45,824 nt of DNA from Lentisphaeria bacterium (GTDB taxonomy: Bacteria; Verrucomicrobiota; Lentisphaeria; Victivallales; Victivallaceae): contig JAFWBQ010000102.1 in NCBI GenBank assembly GCA_017507125.1, positions 1 through 45,824 on the forward strand. Direction: 5' to 3'. Under the pieces are notes generated by a model, which was not told the DNA's origin, did no database searches, and saw only the letters and a program-made list of their open reading frames with translations. Of the stretch, positions 1-7,676 are shown piece after piece (within the stretch, counting starts at the first letter, position 1; each line of letters begins with the position of its first letter). A program made the position numbers and the translations under genes.

Positions 1-68
1 GATTGATTGCACAACAGGACACAGCAACCGAATCGTGCCCTCTCTGTTAAATTACCCTGTTTGTGCAT
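1..68 (-). CDS. 5' end of an unidentified gene, cut by the left window edge
   Basis: An open frame begins with ATG at 68 and runs leftward off the window without a stop (about 22 residues, starting MHKQGNLTERARFGCC). An AAGGA ribosome-binding site lies about 8 nt before the ATG, and a well-formed promoter lies upstream at 101-129. These signals make a real gene start plausible. The fragment is too short to recognise a family, and the cysteine-containing stretch near residues 15-20 suggests nothing specific. It is divergent from everything else here, with the next gene (LysR, same strand) ending 400 bp away. Confidence 0.42.
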   Translation of the reverse strand, partial: MHKQGNLTERARFGCCVLLCNQ

Positions 69-100
69 TTTTTTATCCTTGTAAATTTAATTTTATTATT

Positions 101-129
101 AATATAGCGCATCTCCGGTAAAAAGTCAA
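101..129 (-). promoter_or_regulatory. Sigma70-type promoter for the left-edge gene
   Basis: Reading the minus strand, TTGACT (124-129) is separated by 17 bp from TATATT (101-106). The start codon at 68 follows about 32 nt after the -10 box. It matches the promoter form seen repeatedly in this window. Confidence 0.6.
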
Positions 130-225
130 ATATAAAATTGGGTTTTTATATGCAACTCATTACCACATATAAAACACCACTTGAACAGGTAAAATTTAAG
201 CTGCTGGGCAGTGTAACGAACTTTC

Positions 226-274
226 TGTGAAATGGCGTATACCGGAAGCGTTCAGGTTGGCATAGGGCACAAAC
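226..274 (-). repeat. Dispersed 49-bp repeat, copy 1
   Basis: Read on the minus strand, this segment matches 45100-45148 (plus strand) at 41 of 49 positions by hand alignment, starting GTTTGTGCCCTATGC. In one frame both copies encode FVPYANLxASGI; in another, both encode VCALC followed by a basic stretch ending RFR. The match stops abruptly on both sides. It could be a remnant of a mobile element or of a small repeated gene family. The coding frame, if any, cannot be decided from two copies. Confidence 0.6.
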
Positions 275-466
275 ATGGGAGAAAGAGTCGCTCCGCTCAT
301 CGGAGTCGGAATGTGAACAGTGGGTAATTCGGTTGAATTTCTGGAAAAACGAGATGATTTTTCTAAAAGACCCCTGAGAAAAGTCAAAAGCAAAAACGAA
401 TGACGTGAGCTGCAAAAAATATCCTGCCGCCAGAAAAGAAGAATGTTTTTGCGGGAGCGGTCTGAG

Positions 467-1351
467 TCAGATGAGTTCAGGCAGGCAGCTTATAACTTTT
501 TTTAATAATTCACTTTCACGCTCCTGGGACCAGACAGCCATGATGTCAACAGTGGGTAAAGGTATGTCAAGAGTACGGCTTGTTAAACATGAATGTAAAT
601 CTTTAGTGCTTGATTCAGGTAACAAGGCGGCTCCGAACCCGGCTGCCGTAAGTGCCAGCATCGAACTTTTGTTCCGGGCATCCTGCCGGAAAGAAGGCGG
701 CGCCAAATGGGGAGTCGTCAGAAGAGTGCTGAGGCGGTCATAGACGGCTGGATTTACTTCTCTTGCAAAAAGAATGATACTTTCTCCGGAAAGATCTTCA
801 ACTGTAATTTTTTCCAGTTTTGCCAGAGAATGACTTTTTTGCATGACCAGAAGATATTTTTCACAACTGACCAGTTGACTCTTTAAGCCTGAGAGATCGA
901 TTCCGTAGGGACGCATAAAGGCGATATCTATACTTCCCTCTTTTAAGGCTCGCATTTGTTCTGCTGTTTCTAATTCACGCAACTCAAGTTTGAGATTTTC
1001 ATGATTGGCATGCAATGTTGAAAGCAGTTCCGGGAAAAATGTGTTGAAAGCAGTTTCATTATATCCAATTGAAAGCTGTCCACGGCTGCCGGAACGGTAA
1101 TCTGCCATGGCCTGAAGTGCTTGATCTGCCCTTTTCAGAACCGCTTCTGCTTCCGGTAAGAATATTTCTCCCGCTTGAGTCAAATTCACTGTGCGGCTGG
1201 TCCTTTCAAAAAGCCGTACCTGAAGCTGTTCTTCCAATTTTTTTATTGCTGAACTTAATGGAGCCTGGGTGATGTTGAGCTTTTTTGCCGCACGGCGGAA
1301 ATGCAGTTCTCTGGCAAGAGTTACAAAATATTTCAAGGTGGTCAGTTCCAT
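467..1351 (-). CDS. LysR-family transcriptional regulator
   Basis: A 294-residue LysR-type regulator. The start is placed at the ATG giving MELTTLKYFVTLARELHF, because a GGAG site precedes it and this is the usual LysR N-terminus; the frame extends 11 codons further upstream. Residues about 1-60 form the winged helix-turn-helix (RRAAKKLNITQAPLSSAIKKLE), followed by the linker helix and a periplasmic-binding-protein-like effector domain from about residue 90 to the end. It is divergent from the GH127 gene at 1542, and the 190 bp between them carries promoters for both. By the usual LysR logic it probably controls that neighbour and itself in response to a sugar-derived ligand. That role is inferred from position only. 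Confidence 0.92.
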   Translation of the reverse strand: MELTTLKYFVTLARELHFRRAAKKLNITQAPLSSAIKKLEEQLQVRLFERTSRTVNLTQAGEIFLPEAEAVLKRADQALQAMADYRSGSRGQLSIGYNETAFNTFFPELLSTLHANHENLKLELRELETAEQMRALKEGSIDIAFMRPYGIDLSGLKSQLVSCEKYLLVMQKSHSLAKLEKITVEDLSGESIILFAREVNPAVYDRLSTLLTTPHLAPPSFRQDARNKSSMLALTAAGFGAALLPESSTKDLHSCLTSRTLDIPLPTVDIMAVWSQERESELLKKVISCLPELI

Positions 1352-1396
1352 TTGTTCTTTTTCTCCGGAAAGCAGATGTTTCAAAAATTACCCCAT

Positions 1397-1425
1397 AATA
1401 TAAATCATTCTTAGAAAAAATTCAA
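1397..1425 (-). promoter_or_regulatory. Promoter of the LysR gene
   Basis: On the minus strand TTGAAT (1420-1425) and TATATT (1397-1402) are 17 bp apart, about 45 bp ahead of the LysR start codon. The adjacent GTGTGTGCAC stretch (about 1425-1435) lies between the two divergent promoters and could hold a regulator site, but no clear LysR box was resolved. Confidence 0.6.
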
Positions 1426-1476
1426 TGTGTGTGCACTTTATTTCAATAAAATCTCTCTTTTCTCTTTTCTTTTTGT

Positions 1477-1505
1477 TTGCAGAAGTTCCCGGAAAGAATT
1501 ATATT
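1477..1505 (+). promoter_or_regulatory. Promoter of the GH127 gene
   Basis: TTGCAG (1477-1482), a 17-bp spacer, then TATATT (1500-1505), about 36 bp before the start codon at 1542. An AGAGG ribosome-binding site lies about 9 nt before that ATG. Confidence 0.55.
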
Positions 1506-1541
1506 AATACATGTTTTTGATTTTTTACAGAGGTTTTATTC

Positions 1542-3398
1542 ATGAAAAATTATAAAAGTGCTGATTTGAGAAGTGTGAGACTCTGCGATTCCGTATTTAT
1601 GCCGCGGATCAAACTTGCCATGGGACCTATGCTGAAGGCTGTTACAGAGCAAACAGAATCCACCGGCAGGATCGGCGCTTTTGATCTTAATTGGAAAGAG
1701 GGCGAGCCTTTCAAACCTCATGTGTTCTGGGATTCTGATGTGGCGAAAGTCCTTGAGGGCATGGCTTATATTCTCGGCCTTGAAAATATTCCGGAACTGG
1801 AAAAACTTTATGACTCCTGGGTGGAGCGCATTGTCGCTGCCCAGCAGCCTGACGGATATCTTAATGTCTATTTTACAGTCGTAGAACCTGAAAACAGATT
1901 CAAATATTTGAATCGGGCTCATGAACTTTATTGTGCCGGTCATCTGATCGAAGCTGCCGTCGCCGGATTTGAAGTTCTCGGCAAAAGAAAATTACTTGAC
2001 GCCATGTGCCGCTATGCAGATTATCTTGACGCTGTTTTCGGACTTGAGCCCGGTAAACGCCGGGGCTGGCCCGGTCATCAGGAACTGGAACTGGCGCTGA
2101 TACGCCTCTACCGGGTGACCGGGGAAAAACGTTATTTGCGTCTGGCTGCCTACTTTATCAATGACAGGGGAACAGAACCCAATGTCTTTGCCGCAGAGGG
2201 CAATTCTTTTTCTGACCTTGTTGTCCGTCAGGCACATATTCCCATCAGGGAGATGCAGGAGATTTCAGGACATGCTGTGCGCGCTCTTTACATGTGTTCC
2301 GGTGCCGCCGATGTCGCTTTTGAAACGGCTGATGAAGAACTTTTTTCAGTTTGTGAAAAATTATTTGAAAATGTTGCAGAAAGGCGCAGTTATATTACCG
2401 GTGGTGTCGGTTCAACTCCCGTCGGTGAAGCCGTCACCGCCGATTGGGATCTGCCGGAATCCACCGCATACGCTGAAAGTTGTGCCGCCATTGCATTTGC
2501 GTTTTTTGCATCGCGCATGCTCAATTATACCGGCGATATCAAATACGCAGAGATCCTTGAAAGAGTGCTTTACAACAATTGTATGAGCGGCGTCGGTAAT
2601 TCGGGAGATACATTTTTTTACGCGAATCCTCTTCAGATGCTCAATACCAAAAATCACTCTCAGGTTCTTAATCCCGGACAAAAAGGCGTGCGCCAGAAGT
2701 GGTTTTCATGCTCTTGCTGTCCTACAAATTATATTCGCTTTCTGCCGAAACTGGGGACTTTTGTTTGGTCCTTTGATGAAAGAAGTGCCGTCTTGCATAT
2801 TCCGGCCGCGGGAGAAATTTCAACAGAGAAATTCGGTGCCGCTGTTTCAGGCTCTTATCCCGCAGAGGGCAGGATAACTGTCACCATGACAAAAAACTCA
2901 CTTCTGGCGTTCCGCCTCAGGATCCCTTTGTGGGCAGAAAAATTTTCTCTCAAGGTACGGGGCGAAAACGTCGTTTGCAATGCAGGATATGTGGATCTTC
3001 CCGGTCCATGGCAGAGTGGGGATAAGGTGGAGCTTGATATTGAAATCAAAGCACATCTTGTTTTTCCCCGCACCGAAGTTGCAGACTCCGCAGGACGGGC
3101 GGCAATCATGCGGGGACCTCTGGTCTATGCTCTGGAAAGTGTTGACAATCCCCTGAATCTTCATGGATGCCGCGTTTTTTCTGATACAGAGTTTTCTGAA
3201 GTGTCTCTTCCCGCCGAACTTGATTCCATGCTCCCCGGAGTTGCATTTGAGGCAGAATACCGGAACTCAGAGGAGGAGTCCCCCCTTTATTCTTCTGTTG
3301 CTCCCAAATGGAAAAAAGGACGCTTCATGGCGATCCCCTATTATCTCTGGCAGAATCGGGGCGAAAGCGATATGAGGATTTTTATCCCTTTTGTTTGA
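1542..3398 (+). CDS. GH127-family (DUF1680) beta-L-arabinofuranosidase
   Basis: A 618-residue glycoside hydrolase of the GH127/DUF1680 fold: an N-terminal (alpha/alpha)6 barrel followed by beta-sandwich domains. The family uses a zinc-coordinated cysteine nucleophile. The matching residues are visible as E312-x-C314 in YAESCAA and C392-C393 in FSCSCCPTNYIRF, like the Glu/Cys and Cys-Cys sites of the Bifidobacterium enzyme HypBA1. Known members release beta-L-arabinofuranose from plant glycans or extensin-type oligosaccharides. There is no signal peptide, so it should act in the cytoplasm on imported substrates. It has its own promoter and is divergent from a LysR regulator. The exact substrate is not readable from sequence, since DUF1680 proteins vary. 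Confidence 0.9.
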   Translation: MKNYKSADLRSVRLCDSVFMPRIKLAMGPMLKAVTEQTESTGRIGAFDLNWKEGEPFKPHVFWDSDVAKVLEGMAYILGLENIPELEKLYDSWVERIVAAQQPDGYLNVYFTVVEPENRFKYLNRAHELYCAGHLIEAAVAGFEVLGKRKLLDAMCRYADYLDAVFGLEPGKRRGWPGHQELELALIRLYRVTGEKRYLRLAAYFINDRGTEPNVFAAEGNSFSDLVVRQAHIPIREMQEISGHAVRALYMCSGAADVAFETADEELFSVCEKLFENVAERRSYITGGVGSTPVGEAVTADWDLPESTAYAESCAAIAFAFFASRMLNYTGDIKYAEILERVLYNNCMSGVGNSGDTFFYANPLQMLNTKNHSQVLNPGQKGVRQKWFSCSCCPTNYIRFLPKLGTFVWSFDERSAVLHIPAAGEISTEKFGAAVSGSYPAEGRITVTMTKNSLLAFRLRIPLWAEKFSLKVRGENVVCNAGYVDLPGPWQSGDKVELDIEIKAHLVFPRTEVADSAGRAAIMRGPLVYALESVDNPLNLHGCRVFSDTEFSEVSLPAELDSMLPGVAFEAEYRNSEEESPLYSSVAPKWKKGRFMAIPYYLWQNRGESDMRIFIPFV

Positions 3399-3417
3399 AG
3401 AAAACTTTCTTGAGCTC

Positions 3418-3446
3418 TTGTAAATGAAGGGCTGTTGTTGTATCTT
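3418..3446 (+). promoter_or_regulatory. Promoter of the amidohydrolase-ATPase pair
   Basis: TTGTAA (3418-3423), 17 bp, TATCTT (3441-3446), 48 bp ahead of the ATG at 3494. It implies that the amidohydrolase and ATPase genes are transcribed separately from the GH127 gene. Confidence 0.5.
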
Positions 3447-3493
3447 AAGAAAAGTAAAAAAATAAGTTGTTTACTCTCTGAAAAGGAAGAAAA

Positions 3494-4291
3494 ATGTTTG
3501 ATTTTACCAATCCGGGGTATGAGATCATAGATGCTCATGTGCACCCTTTTTCCTGTTACAGCGACCTTGATACCACCCATCTGGGGGGAGCGACCATTGA
3601 TGATGACTTTGTACTTGCACTCAAAGGCGCCGGTATTTCCCGTGCGGCAGGTTCGGTCATCAAGCGGTATCCGGCAAATGAATTCACTTGGGAAGTTATT
3701 CATGGATTCAACCTTAAAGCTCTGGAAGGGCGCGACAGATTTGATAATTTTCTCATCCCCGGAATCTGTGTACATCCCTGGTATGTGAAAGAGTCTCTTG
3801 AAGAGATCGATTATATGTACCACAAGGAAAATGTCCGTTTCATCGGCGAACTTGTGGCATACATGTGTCACTACAGTAATTACGCCATCCCCGAAATGGA
3901 TCCTGTCTGGGATCTTGCCAACCAGCTGGGAATGGTGGTCAATCTGCACCTTAACAATCTGGATGAAGCGCGGCTCATACTGAAAAAATTCCCCGATTTG
4001 AAGCTGGTCATCGCCCATCCCACGGCAGACAGACGGGAATATGAGGATCGTATGCGTCTGGTGGCGAAATACCCCAATGCCGCACTGGATATTTCAGGTT
4101 CAGGCCCCAATACATGGGGAATGCTCCGCCGCGGTATCAACTGGGCGGGCAAGGAAAAACTGCTTTTTGGTACAGATTTCCCCATCCGGAACCCCGGTAT
4201 GTACGTGGCAGGGGTGCTCTATGAAAAGCTGACTGATGATGAAAATGTTGCCATTTTTGCCGGCAACTTCAAACGACTGATGGGTATGTGA
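3494..4291 (+). CDS. Amidohydrolase-family metal-dependent hydrolase
   Basis: A 265-residue TIM-barrel hydrolase of the amidohydrolase-2/TatD-like superfamily. The N-terminal metal motif HxH is in DAHVHPF (residues 14-20), later histidines occur in NLHLNN and IAHPTADR, and the C-terminal metal aspartate is in LLFGTDFPIRNP. This arrangement fits a mono- or dinuclear metal site for hydrolysis or decarboxylation; the substrate is unknown. An AGGAAGAAAA ribosome-binding stretch precedes the ATG. Its stop codon overlaps the start of the ATPase gene (TGATG), so the two are translationally coupled. No signal peptide is present, so it is probably cytoplasmic. Confidence 0.85.
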   Translation: MFDFTNPGYEIIDAHVHPFSCYSDLDTTHLGGATIDDDFVLALKGAGISRAAGSVIKRYPANEFTWEVIHGFNLKALEGRDRFDNFLIPGICVHPWYVKESLEEIDYMYHKENVRFIGELVAYMCHYSNYAIPEMDPVWDLANQLGMVVNLHLNNLDEARLILKKFPDLKLVIAHPTADRREYEDRMRLVAKYPNAALDISGSGPNTWGMLRRGINWAGKEKLLFGTDFPIRNPGMYVAGVLYEKLTDDENVAIFAGNFKRLMGM

Positions 4292-5583
4292 TGGAACTGC
4301 AACAGGAAACAGCAAAGAGCGCGGTGCGGCTTTTCAGGCTGCTTTTTGCCTTCCCGGGAGATGACGGGAGCATACAAACTGCTGACGACCCTTTTCTGCG
4401 CCAACTCAAAGGAATGATAGATGCCTTTGCCGGGAATGACGGTGAGGCACATTTAGCTGATTACTTCAACGGCATATACCGCCGCTGGGGAGAAAATGTC
4501 AGAAGAGAACTTCTGGCAGCCTTCTTTGATGCCTTTGTCAGTGCCGGAGTTGTTCCCGGAAATTGGAGTTGGGAAGGGGAAAATGAGCGTTTCCTTTTGA
4601 GCGAGTGCTGCTCTTTTATCAAGAAGTTGCTGCAGATCCGTGAAATGCTGCCGCAGTGCGGCGTTCTTCCCGGCGCCCGGAGGCTTTTTGAAGATTTGGA
4701 AGAATTGACCGATGCAGAGCTGCTTGCTGATGCCATTGTCGGAGCAGACCGTTTCCTTGCAGGCAGAGTCTTCCGCTTTATCGGCAGACATTTTGAATCC
4801 GTTGAGCCGGATTCAGCCAAAGATGTGTCGAAATTTTTTGGCTTTCCCGGCGTGCGGAACAGTTTTCAGGATCACTTCAAAAAGTACAGTTCCGGTATTT
4901 CAAATGTGCCTTTACTGATCCACAGTCTCCCCGGATACGGTAAAACCAGTATGACTGTTTCATACGCTCTGGCTGAGAAAAATATTGTGCTGATCCTTCC
5001 GGAACCTGAGGCGCTGGAGTCAGAGTGGAACGCCCTTATGGAGCCTCTGAAACTCAGACGGGATTTGAAATTTGTGGTCTTTTTTGATGATATCGATCCC
5101 CGGAGCGTCAACTGGTACAAGTTCCGCACCCATGTGGGAGGCGCCTTTTCGCTGCCTGACAATGTGAATGTTGTGTTGTCGGCAAATTATGAATTCCCTG
5201 CCAGCATTCTTTCACGGGGACGCCGGGTGAATTTTCCGGTGTTTGATGAGATCCGCTGTATGGAGATGGTTGAAGATTTTCTGCATGATTTCGGACTCCG
5301 TGCCATTCCCGGCAATCTGGTTCCTCTTATTGCAGCGGACTACACCGAAGAGTTCGGGCAGCACAAGTTTACTGAACTTTCACCCCGCACCCTGATGCGG
5401 TATCTCGGCATCTATCAGAAAAATCCTGTGAAACGCAGAAATATCGTGGAACTTGCCATGGGCCCCATGATCACCCGCCCTGATCCTGAACTTTTCTATG
5501 AGTTCAATATTGAACTTATGCGGACCCTCTACGGAGAAGAGTACATCAAACGGCTGCTGAAAGAGCGTCTCAATAATCTTTGA
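4291..5583 (+). CDS. AAA-type ATPase, DUF815-like
   Basis: A 430-residue protein with a C-terminal ATPase module resembling DUF815-type AAA proteins. The P-loop is HSLPGYGKTSM (around residue 210) and lacks the first glycine of the usual GxxGxGKT. Walker B is FVVFFDDIDP, followed by a sensor-like NVVLSANYEFP and an arginine-rich ASILSRGRRV. The N-terminal ~190 residues are helical with no recognised domain. The ATG at 4291 is used because it overlaps the amidohydrolase stop codon; a GTG one codon upstream is also possible. The coupling to a metal hydrolase is unusual, and no partner or substrate can be named. The 3' end overlaps that of the convergent dinB gene by 14 bp. Confidence 0.7.
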   Translation: MELQQETAKSAVRLFRLLFAFPGDDGSIQTADDPFLRQLKGMIDAFAGNDGEAHLADYFNGIYRRWGENVRRELLAAFFDAFVSAGVVPGNWSWEGENERFLLSECCSFIKKLLQIREMLPQCGVLPGARRLFEDLEELTDAELLADAIVGADRFLAGRVFRFIGRHFESVEPDSAKDVSKFFGFPGVRNSFQDHFKKYSSGISNVPLLIHSLPGYGKTSMTVSYALAEKNIVLILPEPEALESEWNALMEPLKLRRDLKFVVFFDDIDPRSVNWYKFRTHVGGAFSLPDNVNVVLSANYEFPASILSRGRRVNFPVFDEIRCMEMVEDFLHDFGLRAIPGNLVPLIAADYTEEFGQHKFTELSPRTLMRYLGIYQKNPVKRRNIVELAMGPMITRPDPELFYEFNIELMRTLYGEEYIKRLLKERLNNL

Positions 5584-6661
5584 AAGGCAGAACCAACTGC
5601 TCCGGGAGCGGGGTGTCGATGGGGTGAAGCGCACTCAAACCGACTCCCGCCAGCCGGACAGGGCGAATCCCCGCCGACGTTTTCTTCAGCAGTTCCACCG
5701 CGTGAGCACCGATGAGTTCCCCATCGGCAGTCGGGCGGGGAAGCGTCACCGTGCGGGTGATGGTTTGAAAGTCTGCGTATTTGATTTTTAAGGTGATATT
5801 GAATCCAGCCCACCCCTGAGCGGCGGCCCGGCGCGCTGTTTTTCTTGCCAGAGTCCGGACAAGGATCCGCAGCTGCCGGGGATCAGTACAATCCTGAAGA
5901 AGTGTTATTTCACGGCTGATGGATTTGGGAGCTCCTGCAGACTCCACTTTCCGGTCATCAATGCCCCGGACGATGTGGTAGTAAAAAATGCCGACTTTGC
6001 CGAAAAGGATCTGCAGAGTTTCCAGATCAAGTTTTTTGAGGTCAGCTCCGGTGCGGACATTGATACTTTCCAAACGATCGGCGGTCACATTGCCGATGCC
6101 GTGAAATTTCCGGATAGGCAGACGCTCCAGAAAATAATCTGCCTCTTCCGGCGTAATGACAGTGAGACCATTGGGTTTTTGAAAGTCTGAGGCCGTTTTA
6201 GCAAGAAATTTGTTGCCCGCCACACCGGCAGAACAGGTCAAGCCTGTGCGTTCAAAAATTCTGCGGCGGATATAACGGGCAATCTCTTCCCCGGAATGAA
6301 GATCCACTTTGGATAAGGTGATATCCAGGTATGCCTCATCAATGGAAACCGGCTCCACCAGATCGGTCACTTCGTGAAATATCTCTCTGATTTGTCGTGA
6401 AACGGCACTGTATTTCCGGTGATTGGGACGGATCAAAAATGCCTGAGGACAGAGTCTGAGTGCACTTTTTGTGGGCATGGCTGAGTGGATCCCGTATTTC
6501 CTTGCCTCGTAGGAACAGGTGGAAACAACGCCGCGGCGCTCCGGAGATCCACCGACAATGATCGGTTTGTTTTTCAGCTCCGGGCGATCCCGCTGTTCGA
6601 TGGAGGCAAAGAAGGCATCCATATCAACGTGGAGGATCGTCTTATGCGTCAGTTTCCCCAT
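5570..6661 (-). CDS. dinB: DNA polymerase IV (Y family)
   Basis: A 363-residue Y-family translesion polymerase. The palm motifs are clear: HVDMDAFFASIEQRD at the N-terminus (metal aspartate D13) and PVSIDEAYLDIT (D-E pair near residue 111). They are followed by the helix-hairpin-helix thumb (LPIRKFHGIGNVTADRL) and the little-finger domain (SISREITLLQD and after). The length is typical of DinB. It carries out error-prone bypass synthesis at blocked forks. It is the last gene of the minus-strand operon that begins at 11778. Its start overlaps the acyltransferase gene by 20 bp, so it is probably cotranscribed with envelope genes rather than controlled alone. No LexA-like operator was seen. Confidence 0.95.
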   Translation of the reverse strand: MGKLTHKTILHVDMDAFFASIEQRDRPELKNKPIIVGGSPERRGVVSTCSYEARKYGIHSAMPTKSALRLCPQAFLIRPNHRKYSAVSRQIREIFHEVTDLVEPVSIDEAYLDITLSKVDLHSGEEIARYIRRRIFERTGLTCSAGVAGNKFLAKTASDFQKPNGLTVITPEEADYFLERLPIRKFHGIGNVTADRLESINVRTGADLKKLDLETLQILFGKVGIFYYHIVRGIDDRKVESAGAPKSISREITLLQDCTDPRQLRILVRTLARKTARRAAAQGWAGFNITLKIKYADFQTITRTVTLPRPTADGELIGAHAVELLKKTSAGIRPVRLAGVGLSALHPIDTPLPEQLVLPFKDY

Positions 6662-7670
6662 CGTCAGAAATTTCCGCAGGTTTGTTTTTTACCTTGCTGT
6701 AAAACTTGCTTCCAGGGCGCTCAGCATACCAGGGATATCTGGCAAGCTGTTCAGGAGTGGCATTTTCAGGGATATATTGGAACCGGCGATACATCCAGAG
6801 ATATTGCTCCGGATTTTCACGGATGATCTTTTCGGATTTTTTCATCAGCTCCTGAAGGACTTCGGCATGTGAAGTGTATTCTTCAAAAGGTTTTTCCAGA
6901 GACCATGCTCTGCCTACCAGTTTTTTTTCACTGTTCCTCAAACTGCAGGCGAAAAGGATCTGGCAGGAGATCCCTTTCTGGTTGCAGTAACTCTGCATAA
7001 CGGCAGGCGCTGTGCTGCTGGGAACCGGAAGTCCGAAGAAATCCACAAAGACACCTCCGTCCCTGAGCCGGGTATTCTGATCAATGAGAGTGCCGATGCT
7101 CCAGCCCTCTTTAAGCGCTTGCAGAGAAGCACGCATGGCACCTTTGGAAAAGATGATTCTGACTCCTCGGGTCGATTCTCTGTTACCGGTGTTAAGCAGA
7201 TTGTTGAGATAAGGATTTTTCAAGGGTTTGGCAATGGCGGCAAGCTGTAATTTTGTATAAAAGGGAGTCATGAGACCTGATATTTCCCAACTGCCCAAAT
7301 GAGGATTTACAAAGATGACCTGTTTTTTTTCTTTGACTTTCTGATGGCAGAATTTCAAAGTTTCCTCTTCAACGTAACAGCAGCGGCGTATGCGTTTTTC
7401 GTTGCCGATGCACCAGAAGTACTCCAATAGATTCCATGTCAGGTGGTCAAATGAACTCCGGGCGATGCGGTTGACCTCCCGGGGAGGAAGCTCCGGCATG
7501 GCGGCGTGGATGTTGGCACGTACCAGCTTGCGGCATCCGGGAAGCAGATGCATGAGAAATCCCAGTTGCCATGCAGAAAAGCGCATCAGCCACCAGGGCA
7601 TGAAGCGCAGAGGCTGATAAATGAGCATGACAAGGAGATATTCGGCGAAGTAACGTATTTTTTTGAACAT
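6642..7670 (-). CDS. LpxL/HtrB-like lipid A acyltransferase
   Basis: A 342-residue lysophospholipid acyltransferase-superfamily protein of the LpxL/HtrB type. An N-terminal hydrophobic anchor (residues about 10-45) precedes the catalytic HX4E motif in NPHLGSWE. The block around LIDQNTRLRDGG and the DFFGLPVPSSTAPA segment are typical of the family. These enzymes transfer a secondary acyl chain to lipid A precursors at the inner face of the cytoplasmic membrane. The last ~45 residues (after LWMYRRFQ) form a charged tail without a recognised domain. It starts 6 bp after the rhamnosidase stop and overlaps dinB, so it belongs to the same operon. The precise acceptor is not determinable. Confidence 0.88.
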   Translation of the reverse strand: MFKKIRYFAEYLLVMLIYQPLRFMPWWLMRFSAWQLGFLMHLLPGCRKLVRANIHAAMPELPPREVNRIARSSFDHLTWNLLEYFWCIGNEKRIRRCCYVEEETLKFCHQKVKEKKQVIFVNPHLGSWEISGLMTPFYTKLQLAAIAKPLKNPYLNNLLNTGNRESTRGVRIIFSKGAMRASLQALKEGWSIGTLIDQNTRLRDGGVFVDFFGLPVPSSTAPAVMQSYCNQKGISCQILFACSLRNSEKKLVGRAWSLEKPFEEYTSHAEVLQELMKKSEKIIRENPEQYLWMYRRFQYIPENATPEQLARYPWYAERPGSKFYSKVKNKPAEISDDGETDA

Positions 7671-7676
7671 AGTTCC

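Larger units (their letters stand above)
69..466. other. Intergenic region between left-edge gene and LysR gene
   Basis: About 400 bp with no convincing gene. It holds the promoter at 101-129 and one copy of a dispersed 49-bp repeat (226-274). Open frames on the minus strand across 146-415 and 196-393 both run through that repeat and have no recognisable domain, so I do not call them genes. No clear terminator was seen after the LysR gene. Confidence 0.5.
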
